Shown here in pieces: positions 39,570 to 53,400 of a stretch of 64,000 bases of DNA. Within the stretch, counting starts at the first letter, position 1. Each line of letters starts with the position of its first letter. Below the pieces are notes generated by a model that was not told the origin of the DNA, did not search any database, and worked only from the letters and a program-made list of their open reading frames with translations. The stretch is from Oscheius sp. JU75 (Eukaryota > Nematoda > Chromadorea > Rhabditida > Rhabditidae), in the NCBI GenBank assembly GCA_037178855.1, contig JASJZC010000001.1:7316001-7380000 (forward strand), read 5' to 3'. The position numbers and the translations under genes were made by a program.

Positions 39570-42500
39570 ATGGAAAACGGGGATCAAGAAGAAATGGAAG
39601 AGTTGGATCCCGACGAGGGAATCTCCGAATTCTTCAAGAATCATCGATCGGCTGTCAATAGACGTAAATTTGCTTTTTTCTTTGGCTTGAACACATTTTT
39701 CAGCCTACGAATGGGCAGCGAACCATGTGGAACCGAGTGACATAAAGGAGGAGGAAGTCGAATATGTGCCAATCAATCCTCTAGTACGTCTACCGCAATT
39801 TTGTTAGTCGGACAATCACTTTCCAGCATTACGATCCAAACGAGCCGTTCATTCCTCCCTCTCAACGAGTTGATGCTCCTCTTTCCGGAATCATGAACCT
39901 CAATCCGGTTCTGGACAGCCTTGATCCCAGGTTTACCCTCTCAACTTGTTAGTTCACTCAAAATTTGTCCAGGAGGTTCTTTATTGACTACAAACCTGGA
40001 GGCATCCTCCGGTTCTCTCGAATCTTCGCCTCGAATATCAAGCAAGCCTCCAAGGCGGACATCTGGTGGCCCAGCAAGACGTTCTACAAAAAGTCTTCGA
40101 GCACGGAAGAGAAGAAAGACAGTGATGGCCCGGAGAAGAAGAAGCTGAAACTGCTCTACGGTCCACCGCCCGTAGCAGAGGAAATGATGACTGATCAGGA
40201 GGTTTGTTCTTCCATAAAGAATAGTTATTGAGGGAATGATTTAGATGCTCCTGATGCGAGCCAGTACATCGACTGGTGAGGGCACGAAGGACAAGCAGAT
40301 GAAGCAGGAAGACGATTTTACGTCAGATCTCGTTCCTCCTTGGCGCAATGGACCGGCGAAGATGTGGTACGACAAGATGAATCTCCCGACTACAGTTGGC
40401 CACTTTGATTACGGATTTAAGACCAAGACGGACAGTTCAAAGCCGCTTCCACAGGTGAAGGAAGAAGAGGATGAGGAGCGATTCCTGCCGGTCAATTTGA
40501 TTCGTTGGGAGGACGACATTATCTACGACGGAGAGAATATCAGAGATCAGGTTTGTTACTAGTTCTTTTATATAAAAGATACCAATTCCAGGTGCTGGAA
40601 GAGGTTCGAAGTGGCAAACAGCCATCCTGTGGGTGGATTCCTACTCAGACGACGAGGACGTATGAGTCGTATCTCCATCAGGGTGAGTATTTCAACTAAC
40701 TTCAAAAATATCTTTTTCAGTGAGGAGTCGAACATTTGAACAGCAGTTCCATGCTCGAGGCACGATGGCTGTGATGTCTCATCCGGAGGCAGATATTCCT
40801 ATCGAACCCACAGCCACACATTCCATCTTCCCGTTGGAGAACCACGAGCTGTCCAATACGCAATGGGAAGACGACATTATCTGGGATTCGCAGGCTATGA
40901 CCAAAATTCCAGGTAAACCTCTTTACATTCTATTACAAGCATCTTTTAGAGCCGAAGGTTCTTACTCTGGACTTCTACGACGATCCTCTTATCTTCGGCA
41001 TGCCGGATGATCGCAAAATGGACGACGATGGTCATCATGGCGGGAAGGCATTCGATCGGAAGGAGCATCAGTTCACGAAAAAGTCAAAAATGATCTTGGG
41101 ACAAGTTCAACAGCGCCAGAAGCAGGAAGAAGAGGAACAGATGGAATCGGCTCAGGCTCAAATGACCGACAAGGATCCGTTCAATCTCAGCAACGACGAT
41201 TACTATCTCTCCAAGCAAGCTAGCAAGTACTGCTACTTATTTTTCTTTTTTATTCAATTACAAATTTAGATCGGGAGCAGCTGGCAACAACATGCTCATT
41301 CAGCACTCGATCCCCGCCCAGAACATCCATAGGACCTTCTTCCCGACCAACTTGAATCCGTACAAATTGAGACATTGGCATCGTCTGCCTCTCTTCAAAC
41401 GCATGTTCCGTCATTTCAATCGCGAAATCCTGACCCTCTCTTGTACCAGAGAGATCAAGAAGATGGCCGAGGTCAGAGAGCGTCTGAAGCAGGCAGAGGG
41501 CGGTGGAGACATCTTCTACATGCGAGACGTCGCGGATCTGTCGGCCAGAGACAGCGATCTGCTTCTGTTCGAGTACAGCGAAGAACATCCGCCACTGTTG
41601 AGTCAGCCTGGAATGGCTAGCAAGATAAAGAACTACTACAAGAGAGTTCGTTATTGTTTGAAATCGTTCATGACCAATGTTTAGAGAGCGGGAAAAGACG
41701 CAGATCCGGACTTTGAGTACGGTGACATGGCCTTCTCGCACAATGTCCCTTTCCTCGGACAGCTACAACCGGGACAGGCTCTTCAGTCAGTTGAGAACAA
41801 TCTTTACAGGTAAGAATACTTAATATTTCTGCTACGATGGAATGTCAAATGAGAGATACGTCAGAATACTTTTGAAGTTGACACAAACGTAATGTAAAAT
41901 AGAAAAACAGCTCCTGTGCTGAGCGTGAACAAAAATTGAAAACGGGCCGTATTAGCGCCAGACGCGACAGAGTACTGCAGGACGCGTGATATTTGAATTG
42001 CGTGAATTGCCGTAACTAATTCCCTTCAGAGCTCCAATCTACCAGCACCGAACAAACTACAACGACTTCCTTCTGATTCGCTACAAAGGCGGCTGGTTCC
42101 TGCGCAAATGCCCGCCGATCTTCCTCGTCGGACAAGAATGCCCGCTCTATGAAGTCCCGTCTCCTAACTCGAAAAGAGCGACAGCCTTTGTCAGAGATTT
42201 TCTTCTGGTAATCGCATCCCATTTTTTGTTCAACAAACCCAATATGTAGGCATTCATCTACCGTCTCTTCTACGCCAGTGATCATCGTCCTCGTCGTCTG
42301 AAGATGGAAGATATCAAGTCAGCATTCCCGCATTACGCGGAGAGCAGTGTCCGAAAGCGACTGAAGATGTGCTCGGATTTCAAGAGACTCGGAACCGGGC
42401 CCGATCAGAACTACTGGGTTCTTCGACCGGAATTCCGTCTCCCCTCTAAGGAGGAAGTCTTGGCCATGGTCACACCCGAAATGTGTTGCGCCCAGTACAG

Positions 42501-45500
42501 TATGATGGCGGCTGAGCAGCGATTGAAGGATGCCGGCTACGGAGAGCGCTACTTCTTTGCCCCGGAAAATGACGAGGCTGATGATGATGACGGTGTTACA
42601 ATTGAAGATGAGGTGGCGCTCTTCAATTGATTTAAAATCGATCTATTTCAGATAAAATGCGCTCCGTGGAACACGACCCGTGCCTTCCTCTCCTCAATGC
42701 GCGGCAAATGTCTCTTGGATCAGACCGGAATCGCCGATCCGACTGGCTGTAGACAGGGCTTTAGCTACGTCCGTATATCGCAAAAGCCTCAAAAGGTAGA
42801 TCTCATTTTTTTTTCTGACGACATTGTCAACATGTACAGGAAGATATCCCAGCCGCGCCGAAACGTCTAGTCACGGGAACCAATGCGGATCTGCGCAAGC
42901 TACCTCTGAAAGAAGCCAAGGAGATCTGTCGCGATTATGGCGTACGGGAGGAAGAGATCAATGCTCTTTCTCGTTGGGAGATCATCGACGTCATTCGAAC
43001 CCTCTCGACGCAGGCAGCCAAGGCCAAAGGTGATTCGGGTGGCGAGAGTCTGGCCGGAATGGCCAGATTCGCTCGTGGAAACATTCGCTTCAACTTTGCG
43101 GACATGCAGGAAAAGTATAAAAAGCACTGCCAGTACATCTTCGACCTTCAGAATCAGTATGCCTATTTTTCCATAGATAACATGACGGGTTAAGGACTCT
43201 GGCCAATCCTGAACTCCTTTCGACTGACGAAGGAAGCTCCGGCGAAGATTCGGACAACGAAGATCTGGCCAACCGTCTCGAGAGTATATTGTCGCAGAAC
43301 AAGGGCAAGAAGCAGATTTCGATGTCCGAGAAGGCACGAATTGAACACGAGGAGGAAGAAAAGGAACGCAAAGAGCTGGCCCGAATGATTCACGGAGACG
43401 CGACCAAGTCGGAGAAGAAGGAAGTCAGCGCCGAGGAGAAGAAAAGTGGGGTTCTTTTGGCAGAATGTATTCAATTGACATGACTTAGATGTCTCGAAAA
43501 TCGGCGAAGATATATCGAGTGCTGCTGCCAAGGTTTCTGGAATTACCGCCAATCAAAAGCTGAAAATCTACAGGACATTCAAGAATAACGACGGAACCAC
43601 ATCGGTTAGTTGCTTTTTATGCTGTAAAACAACAAATTTAGACCCGAGTTGAAGTGGTGACCCGCCCGCAGCTGATTGAGGGCTACACAAGAATCCGGAC
43701 GACGAGAGACGACACCTTCATCCAGGTTTACGCTCAAATGGACGAGCAGTTCAAGGAGGAACGAAGGAAGGAGAAGAGAAGAATCCAGGATCAGTTGAGA
43801 CGTCTGAAGAAGAACGAGCAAAAGGCGAGAACGGCAGCTCCGAAACCCGAAAAGAAGCCCGTCCCGATCAAGCCGAGTCTTTTGAAGATGAAGTGCAGTG
43901 CCTGCGGCGGAACTGGACATATGAAGACGAACAAGCACTGTCCTCTGTACAACAAGAATGTCACGGACACGCCGACAAAAGACGGAGCGACGGACGATGA
44001 GATCGGCATGAATACGACAGAAGTGGCTGTGGTCGAGGGTACGAAACTCAAGATTAGCAAGAAGTTCCTGTCAAGCATTCAGGACAGGAAGAAGCCGACT
44101 ATCAAGTGGGTTTTTGAAGTTTGTTCATACCAATTGGTGTTGTCTGCCGCCGACAAACAGACAAACAAGAAAAATTTAGAATTCTTGCTCCGGATCGTAA
44201 TCGCGACGAGTCGTTCTCCGATGCACCTGAAACGAGCATGATCAGAATGAACGTGGATGAGGAAGGAGAGCCCAGTACTCCAAGTAATCCAATCTTTTAT
44301 GACTTTAAAACAATGTAATTTGCAGTGCGTGGACGTCCACAGACTGGAGTTCATTCGGCACGTCGTCGTGTCTCGACTCTTGAAGAAGACTATCTGGCCG
44401 GACCGGCCAGAAGCATCCAGAGAGCGAGAACAGATCCAAAGGTTTGTTGCTCTTTTTTGAATTGGAATAATACCAAACTCAGGTCACAATGGGCAGTCTC
44501 CTCATGGACATTATCACGGAACTCAAAACTATCAACGGCTCCGAACATCTCCTCTTCCCGGTCAATTCCAAACAAGTCAAGGACTATTATACTATCATCA
44601 AGGAGCCAATGGACCTGCAGAAAGTGAAGAACAAGATAATAGCCGGAGACTACGCGCTGAGGAAGGACTTCCTGATGGTCGGTTTTTGTTGTTTCAGCCG
44701 TTGAAAGCTATAAAATGCAGGATATCAAGAAGATGTTCGACAACTCTCGCCTGTACAACGGCGACAATCACATTATTACCCAGTGTGCTCTTCAAATGTT
44801 CGAGTTGGCCAGCAAGAAGATTGTCGAAAAAGATCATCAGTTCATTCGTCTCGAGAAAATGATCAATCCGCTGTTGGACGAGGACGACAAGTACGTTTCC
44901 CTCCGCATTCGGTACGAAAAACGTATTTTAGGGTCGGATTTGGCTACATATTATCGGAGATTGTACAAAAATGCAAGAACATTCCGAAGTCTGTCGCCTT
45001 CCACACCAAGGTCGATGCTAAGAAGGTTATTTTTGAATGTTTTCAAGTCGCAATATCTGTCTTAGGTTCCCTTGTACTACGACAAAGTGGCGAAGCCAAT
45101 GGACTTGAGCACGATGGACCAGAAAATAAAGGAACATGGCTACACAACAGTCCAGCAGTTCCGCGAAGATCTCCAGCTTCTCTATGACAATTCTGTCCTC
45201 TTCAACGGGTCCAATTCGCATTATACCCTGAAGGCGCAGGAGATTCTCGATACGGCTGATCAGCTCATCTCTGAGAAGGCTGTACAGGTAATCTCCCTTT
45301 TTTGCTTGATCAAATATTTCAGCTGAACGAGCTCGAAGCCAACATCAATGGCTCGCGAATGGATGAGGAAGACTTCGACGTCGAGCCCGAAATGACGGAT
45401 ACGATGGAAGCCGACGATTCGAATCAAGAGATGGAGGAAGGAGTCGAAGCCGATACGGAAGACATGATGGGTAAGAGAGCTTCTGGTTCTGGTTATAGTC

Positions 45501-45748
45501 GGCTCACAAAAACAAAACGATTTGAATGGCGCATTTTGGATCATTTAGAAGACGAGGAGGACGGCGAAGTCCTTCAACAGGACCTCCACCTGTCGGATGA
45601 AGAAGATGACGATGATGAGGATCTGCTGCTCTCTCGAATGCACGCCAACGGCCAGCTGAACAACGACTTGGCTCTGTCCGACTCGGACGATGAGGAGACG
45701 TTGAATGCGATTCGACGAGGAGACGCCAACGACACGCTCGACTTCTAG
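39570..45748 (+). CDS. TAF1: TAF1, largest subunit of general transcription factor TFIID
   Basis: More than 20 exons; start [17 protein letters not shown], stop at 45746-45748. Landmarks in order: an acidic N-terminus (GISEFFKNH), [44 protein letters not shown] and [10 protein letters not shown]. The DUF3591 core with winged helix holds [55 protein letters not shown] and [15 protein letters not shown] zinc knuckle ([10 protein letters not shown]...HCP, about 43891-43941) follows. Two tandem bromodomains (about 44490-44900 and 44930-45290) hold [20 protein letters not shown] and [18 protein letters not shown], and the tail is acidic. TAF1 scaffolds TFIID, contacts promoter DNA and reads acetylated histones. 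Length and domain order are complete. Confidence 0.95.
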
Positions 45749-45906
45749 ATTAACCGATAATAAGGTACCTTTACGAGTCTGTATTTATATCCTATATTTA
45801 TTTTTGAGTAAAGAGTTTATTTTCTTCTTTTTGAGAGTACAACCGGAGAGTAGGGAATACTGTCACTGAGCAACCTGATTAGTTTGAGTCGTCGAGGTAA
45901 TGCTGA

Positions 45907-48900
45907 TCACAGATAGCTTTCTGTTTCGCTCAGTCGAATTTGCGTGTCAAAGTTCTGGGTGACACCATGCAGAGCGGATTCGGCTTCGGAGGAAGGCGGC
46001 GTCTCCAGGAAGAGACTTTCCATTTGCCTGTGACGGTTCTCCACTCCCTCTACCTGTATTTTCAAGATTTTTTGAATCTCTAGATTATACTCACTTTCCT
46101 TCTTATAGCAGAAATGGCAGCCTGTCTTGCTTCTACTGATACACTGAAATTTCGCATATTCTAAAGCTGAACGTACGCGCCCGTTGGAAGGAAGGCGGCA
46201 TAGCCGCGCGGTCGGCGGTTAGCGCGCTAGACTACAAATCTAAGCGATCCGGGTTCAACATCCGGTAAAGATTTTTGGGTTTTAGGAAGGGCAGAGAAGC
46301 CGTCAAAGTCGGTTTACGTTTCTTCAAACTACTGAACTCACTTGTGATTTGCATTGATCTGTGCCGCGAGCATGTCCCGAATGTGACTGAGCTCTTGAAT
46401 GTCACCAGCAAGACGCCTTCTCTCCGTCTGCAGGAGACTTGCCTTACTCCTCCCAGGAATCAGTTTGTCCTTTGATCGCCGTTCCATCTCGTCAACCCGT
46501 CGATTTATCTCGATAATCGTCGAATTGAAAGCGTCGGTCACGTTCAGTTTAGTCTCATTGTCAGCCAATGCTCTGCACAGTCTGCCCCAAGTCTGTTCCA
46601 ATTTGTTGTTGATGTTGGCCTGAGGCTGGGGATCGATCCTCAGCGATCTCCGCAAGACCATTCCGACCTGGCAGAGCTGCTTTCCGTACTCATACGTGCT
46701 CTGAAGTGTTGCTTATTGTGAAATGGGATTCAACAGACCCTTGCAGTCTCCTCCAGCTTCATTCTGTCCTCCCGAAGACAGTTGAGATCTTGTTCATCGC
46801 AGCCAATCTGGTTGTAATCTTTCAGCAACGTATCGTGCAGCTCTTCTAGCCATTTTATTGCCTAGAGTTTTGTCTTTTTGGTGGGAGTATGTGTACCTGA
46901 TTGGCGTCATTTTCACAGGTGAACAGCTGGATGAACTGCTGGAGTTTGAGTCGGCGAACATCTACCAAGTCGAGGCATCTGTGAAAAGATTTCTTTGAGA
47001 GAATTATTGGTTTTTAACAGATTCTTTCTCTTAATATTGTAAGGGCCTGGTTTAGTCTGTCTGGAAGTGTTCTTAATTTACTTTCAGGATAACCCGACAG
47101 CAGTGTGGAAAACAAGCCAGCTTGAAGTAGACGAGAGATTAAACACCCTTCTCACCAATATGCCATGTTTGCGCTCATTCTGAAGCATTTCACACAAAAC
47201 CACATTCCTGATAAGTAAAAAATTCAGCTCGAACCCTTACAAGAAGTTGGTCAAAGCGCGTCACGCCCAAATCGCAGACACGCTGAAGGTAGGTTCTCAC
47301 CGTTTTCTCCGGTCTCTGGCAGCTGCCAGCTGATCCCTGATATGTACAATTCCTGGAGAGTAGTCCCTAGTTATCTGAGCAGATGGAATTTATCATTCGA
47401 TCGAATAACTTACTCTCTTTCCAAATGCATTGAACTCTCCCGTGACTAGATCCTCGACGAAGCCGGCGCCTTGTTCACAGACCGTTTCGTAGATCTTCTC
47501 CATCACTGCTACCTTTTCCTCGATTGAGGTTCTTTCTACTTCAGCAGCTGCCAAATCACTAATCTTCGGATCTGTACAGAGGGTTTCCAGGAGGAGATCA
47601 GTTTTTCTCGAGAGCTGAAACGGTTGTTTTGACAGAAAAGACTCGAAAAATACGTCTCCCATAAGGCTGTGGAACTTTTCACTCCGTTGAGCCATCTCCA
47701 TTTGACGGTCAACTCGGTTGCTGAACTGTTGACAGACGAGACGAACCTGGTCCCGAGCCTGAAGAACTCGGTATACAGTGCCAGAACACCAAACAAAATA
47801 GAAACCGTCACAACATCTACTGAATCGACAAACCTTGCTAAGTGTGATAGAGTGAGCCGGTACGGCAGCCATGAGACGAGTAGCCAACTCTGCCAACTCT
47901 TCGCTCTGGGACACCAATTCCTGCAAATAAAATAAATGTTTGGGTAGTAAACAGACGACTACGAGCTAATAAAAAGCGGCGGGATGACGGCGCCGCGATT
48001 ACAGCAGAAATGAGACGGGTGTTCCGAAACATTTGCTCAACTGACCTTGCTCTTTTGGGCCAACTGCTGATGCTCTTTGACTAGTTGGCGGGCCTCGTCT
48101 CGACTCTCTCCAATCTCATGAAGAGTCAGCAGCCATTTCTCCCCAGGTCCCTCAATCCAGTCGAGCAGTCTTCAATCAAAATCACTGTCATTGACAGACA
48201 GACTCACCGATTGATGCCCTCCGCGTGTTCCTCGATCATCTTTATCCTTTCCTGGTTCTCTTCGGCTGCCTTCTGTGCTTGAGCCTCGCGTTCCGGTCGA
48301 CTGGCAGCCATCTGAAGTCGGTTAGTAGTGAGAGGAAGTGGCAAAAAGTACCTTGACTTCTTCGATGGCCTGCCTAATGGTGTTAGCCGCAGCCACATTT
48401 TCATGGTTGGCCGGACTCTGACTCAGTTCCGCTATCAGGGACTTGCCCTCGTTCACACAGTCTTCTGATTCCGAGAGTGGACGTGACTCTTTCTGTCGGG
48501 AGGACAGATTGTTCAGACAGCATTCTATCTTCTAAACGAACGAATGACAAAGAGATAGCAATGACCCCCCAGCCTGTCTCAAAAGATCACTAACCTCTCG
48601 GTTGTTGCTCCACTCTTCCGGATCGTAGGGATAGTTTCCTCCAAAATGTTCTGGCAGCTGCGAGATGTCGATGTATTTCGAGAGCTTGTGGACGGAGATT
48701 AGCTGTGTCTAGAAAAAACTGTAAATAAAGGCGGACAGCGAGTCGAAACCTTGAATTCGTGGCCCTCCAAGATCAGATCCATGCTGATTTTTTGCTGGTC
48801 GAGGAACTTGTCCGGTTGGACAATCAGGCAGATACGAATCTTCTTGTACAAGGCTTGCTGTAGCTGGACTGTTCCTTTTGTAAAGGGTCATGACTACCTG

Positions 48901-49465
48901 ACATCCTCGAATCACTGTCTTCAAGTACTTTGTGGGAGTTTTTCTACCATCAATTAAGATGCAGAAGCCTCTAGAAGCTGCATCTCGGTCGGCAACCTGG
49001 CCCAGGTAGCCCAGAAGAGAGACGAGGTCCTCGTAGGGGAAGGCGAGAGCTCCCAGATCGGAGGTGGATGCTCCTAAAATGATGCTGATAACTGTCCGAT
49101 ACAAAAGTAGTCAGAAATGGGAAACCTGCACCGGTTTCATTCAGTTTATTATATTATGTGACAGTTGAAGGTGGTTGCAGCAAATCGAAGCAATCTCAAA
49201 GGGACGAGTTTAATGGGATGTACCAAGGAGTGTAGAGCTAACGCGACTAATGCAAGTTTCGTTACTACCTTTCAAGCTCAAGCTACTCTTCAACTCACCT
49301 TTAGTAGTGATCCCCTGAGTTTGAGATGGATCTATCACAATAAGAGGTCCTCCCATACGGTCTCGTCCACCTATAAAGCTCTTTTCCACCAATCTATCAA
49401 GCTTTCTTACCCGGAAGGGAGGCAACATTTTTGAGGAGTTTGGCTCGATGTTTCCCAATGTCCAT
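45907..49465 (-). CDS. SEC14 and spectrin-repeat protein (SESTD1-like)
   Basis: Start MDIGKHRAKLLKNVASLP, then GGRDRMGGPLIVID (phase-1 join over a 44-nt intron). A CRAL-TRIO/SEC14 fold contains YEDLVSLLGYLGQVADRDAA, SRGFCILIDGRKTPTKYL, KIRICLIVQPDKFLDQQ and LSKYIDISQLPEHFGGNYPYDPEEW. Spectrin-type helices then run to the end (for example LARDQVRLVCQQFSNRVDRQ, NKLEQTWGRLCRALADNETK, MERRSKDKLIPGRSKASLL), and the C-terminus ends RLSETESYL. The order and lack of any RhoGEF or SH3 downstream fit SESTD1 rather than full Trio/Kalirin, which share the SEC14-spectrin start. SESTD1 binds phosphoinositides and regulates channels and Rho signalling. An acceptor-like TTTTCAG lies 7 nt before the ATG. Convergent with TAF1; AATAAA on this strand near 45797-45802. 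Confidence 0.82.
46195..46266 (+). repeat. tRNA-like sequence in a SESTD1-like intron
   Basis: Has a D-arm-like GCGC...GCGC, an anticodon-like hairpin (TAGA-CTACAAA-TCTA) and a T-arm (CCGGG-TTCAACA-TCCGG), giving pol III A- and B-box-like boxes. The ends do not pair as an acceptor stem, so this is a tRNA pseudogene or tRNA-derived SINE head rather than a working tRNA. Confidence 0.5.
47160..47192. repeat. Dispersed repeat core, copy 2
   Basis: The CATGTTTGCGCTCATTCTG then AAGCATTT block shared with 50748-50780 and, less closely, 12814-12850. Similarity with the 50.7-kb copy continues through AGAAGTTGGTC about 60 nt further on. Confidence 0.5.
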
Positions 49466-50454
49466 ACAGTTGCTGAAAACTGGCGTGAGAGAAAAGAATT
49501 GGGGTTTACGAGAGACTGAAAGAGCGGGGGAAGACCTAACGAAGGGAAACAAAAGAGGGGGAAGTTCTGTCGATCTCGGTTATATCAATTAGGAGAAAAC
49601 GGGAGACGCTTGCCACCGACCGAAACTGGAAGCATTACTTCGTGATTATTACGACACGGTGTGGCAGCCTGTCTTTAGAGAAGATTCTGTGAAGATGTGC
49701 AGATATGATCAATAAGAGAGTGAGAGAGAGACACCCGTTGTTTGTGTGTGGCCCACCTAGAGACGATCAAACAAGGTCATCCCGGGACAGTCTGTCGTCG
49801 GGAGGGATATATGCTAATGTGATGATGGGAAAGTTGGGTTTTCTCGGGGGAAAAGGACTGTTGACCGATTGGATTACTCCCTTGTCTCGCACTCACTCTC
49901 GGGAGGAGACACGACAGCCACACCTTTTTCAAAAGAATAAACACGGGAGAAGGAAGCAGTTGAATTCATATCTCATGATTATGCTCAGACAAATGAGATA
50001 AAAACACTTCTCAAAGTGCTTCCAGAAGTTTATATACTAAAAGGGAAACAAGTTTTACCATCCTGGGGATCAAACTTGACTCCTTTTTTATTATGTAATT
50101 GGAGTGCTAATCGACAGAGCCATAGGGGCAAAGGCCGCGCGGAACTTCCCTGTGGCACAGGAATGCTGTTTACTTTTAAAATACAACAGAGAATCTTCAT
50201 TGGAATATACACGTGTAACTCTTTCATCTCTAAGACAAATACATCTTTCTATACACAAAAAAAAGGACTGATTTTCAGATGGGATGAGAACAACATCATA
50301 TGGAAGGGAAAAGGCAACAGAATCAACGGAGAGGAACCGTATTGGAGAGTGAGAAAGAGAGATATTTCCCGTCTTGTTGAAGGAGCAAAGGGAAGATTAT
50401 GCGGAGGAATATATGACAAGAACCGATGAGACTAGACCGTACGGGGGTAGAAGT
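49466..50454. other. Intergenic, about 1 kb, no supported gene
   Basis: Purine-rich with several plus-strand open frames of 60-137 codons (for example 50016-50429) that show no domain, no splice partners and biased purine composition. Lies between the SESTD1-like start and the alternative last exon of the CED-1-like gene. Confidence 0.4.
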
Positions 50455-53400
50455 TTAGGAGTAGAGATTGCCTCCGCTACGAAGCATATTGGCCTCGTTC
50501 TCGGCATTGGGACTGTGGAGAGAACTGCGGTAGCTGGGAATCTCGTAGCCGCTATCTGAAAAAAAGAGGTTAAGAAAGGTGGTATGGGTTTCAGGTTCCG
50601 TGTGCTATAGGTTAGGAACATTGATGGTTCTTTTGAAAGGTTTTAGAAAGGGTGTATCTAGGTGTTTCTAATGGTCTAGACATTATGTTCTATGTTAGGA
50701 AACGAGTGAAGTTTTTCGAAGGCGAATGGCTCAGTTCTGATCAAAAACATGTCGTGTTTGTGCTCATTCTGAAGCATTTTCCATAAAAGATACGTTTTTG
50801 ATTGGAAAAATAAATGCCTATACGTTTACAAAAAGTTGGTCTTGTCACGTCGCGCCCTCGAGTTAACAGTACAAACTCCATCAATGTTCCTCTAAAAAGC
50901 ATAGGTTTGGGTGTGGAAGAAGAGAACAGAGGTACTACGGAAAGGTGGTCGAATAGATACGGTTTACCCTTTCTCATAAATGGGGGTCAGTCTGAACATT
51001 TTTATATTTTTCATATTTTCAAATAAAGTGGAGCCGAAGCCGCCAATCAACTTGCCATCTGTCGAGCCGTCGTGTTAGAACATAAAGAGTCAAGCTCGAC
51101 TGTTAGTGCGATATCTCATTAATTCGGAACAAAATCCCAGTTAGAGAAAGCTTTCGTTCCACCATTCCAGACAACCACCAGCATGCAAGGACAAAACAGA
51201 AGCAAACAGCATCACAGATAGCACCCCTTGATAAACAGTGAGAAACTTTTCGTGCAAAAAAAGGGCCCTCCGGGAGGAGCAAGTGTGATAGAGAGGACTG
51301 ACACAGAGGGGAGAGAGTACAAGCATGCAACCGCGGCTCAACTGGATGGCTCGTCGTGGTCGGCCTCTGCCAAAAGTGGCTGGGCCGGACCTCGATTTGA
51401 AGCAGAGCTCGAAGCGCCAACAATGTCGTTCACAGACGCGTAGTCATCTGGAAAGAACGAGTTACTGATGGTCTAAGTGGTAGATTTGCTCACTTGTAGC
51501 TCGGTCCATATGGCTTCTGCCCCGAATCTTCTTGTCCTCAAGGGCCTCCTCTTCCTCGGTCAAGAGACGAAGTCCAGTCGGTTCAACAACGGACTGACGG
51601 GTCTGGTACATCGGGTTCTCGATCTCATTGGCCTCGTCCTCTTTGGGATGGTAGACTACGGTAGCGAAGGTCGGATCCTTCTCCTTATGATATCTCTTGC
51701 GGTAGAAGAGAACCATGAGAGCCAGAAGAAGACAGGCAAGGACAACCATGGCCAGAGCAAAGTAGAGGACACCACCTGACTTTGAAGGTGAGCCTGCGAG
51801 TGACTCGTAGATCTTATCTGAATAGAGGCTGTGAGAGGAAGTGAAGTTAGAACTCACAAGCTTCACCACAGGTTCTCTGATCAACATGACAGCATCCGAT
51901 GGCTTGGTCACAGATGTATCCCTCTCCACACTCGCCACACTGTTTCGAACAACGTTGACCAAAGGTTCCTTCCGGGCATACTGAAAGGGTTAGGTCATAT
52001 TTTGGGAACTCCTGATTTAGCCTTTCAAAGAGAAACCAACTCACAAGCATGGCAGACATCTCCCTGGAATCCTGGATGACACTGGCAGGCCCCGGTGATT
52101 CGATGACAGCTGGCAGTCGAGATTCCCTTGCACTTGCACTTTAGGATACAGTCAGGTCCATAGTATCCGTCCTCGCACTCCTTGTTACACAGATCTCCTT
52201 GCCACCCAGCCGGACAACTGCATTCTCCGGTAAAGGGGTCACACTGCTTGTAGGGCGAGGTACATGTACAGTTCTTGCCGCAATCACGACCCCAGGTTCC
52301 GGGGACACAGACCTTGTCACAGGTTCGTCCTTCGTAGCCGGGTGGACAGCCACAGGTTCCGTCAATGGGACTGCACTCGCCCTTGTTCTGACAGTCAGGA
52401 CAATCGTTGGCGCAGCCGACACCCCATTTCGATGGTGGGCATGCTGAATAATGATTTCTTTCCACATCGAAGCTCGACATCAATAGGTACGCAATTTCTA
52501 TGCATTCCTTGAAAACTCACTCTGTTCGCAGTTGTCTCCAGTGTATCCGAGCTCACAACTGCATTCTCCAGTCACAGGATCACATTTGTGCCCATCCTTG
52601 CATGTACACTTCTTGGCACAGTTGGCTCCGTACTGTCCAGGCGGACAGGTCTCCTCACAGAATTCTCCGCTCTTGCCAGGAGGACACGTCTTGCAGTAGC
52701 CGGTATCAGGAGCACAAGATGTCGCCTGGACATCCAGTGTACAATTTCCGCATTTCTCTTCACAGCCGCGTCCGAATGTTCCAATAGGACAGTCTAAAAT
52801 CGGCATAAACCGGAAGTCTGAAAGCATACCTCTCTCGCATCGGTCACCAATCTTTCCGAGTGGACAGAGACACTTTCCAGTCTTTTGCTGACAGTAGCCT
52901 CCGTTACAGTCACAGCTCTTCTCACAAGAGTCTCCGTAAGAGCCAGCTTCACACTGCGTTGAGCACATGGGTCCATTCCAGCCAGACTCGCACTGACACT
53001 CTCCCGTCTTCCTGTCGCATTTTCCGTTCTTGCACTGGCAGACGAGCGAACAAGCCGGACCGTAGGTTCCTTCCGGACAGGTCGACTCGCACTTTGGACC
53101 GGAGAATCCTGAAACTGTTGTGATTTGATTCGAAATAAGGATGAGTACCTGAGAGACAGTGACATCTTCCTTCAACTGGATCACATCCTGCACCGTTCTT
53201 GCAATTGCAGGGAGCACAGGCTAGGCCGAAGGTTCCAGTAGGGCAAGGGATGGAGCAGCTCGAGCCATGAAATCCCTTGTTGCAATGACATGTTCCGTCC
53301 TTTGGATCGCAATTGCCGTTCTCACAGTGACAGTTGAAGGCACAGTCCAGACCGAATTTGCCCTCGGGACAGGTCTCTTCGCATTTCTCTCCAAAAAGAC

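Noticed and set aside
46195-46266. Functional tRNA gene
   Set aside because: Arms D, anticodon and T can be drawn, but the ends do not form an acceptor stem.
45907-49465. Trio/Kalirin (UNC-73)
   Set aside because: SEC14 and spectrin repeats fit, but no RhoGEF, PH or SH3 follows before the stop at 45907, and the SEC14 details fit SESTD1 better.
50016-50429. 137-codon plus-strand ORF
   Set aside because: Purine-rich composition alone can explain the open frame; no family motif, and it overlaps the interval before the alternative CED-1-like exon.
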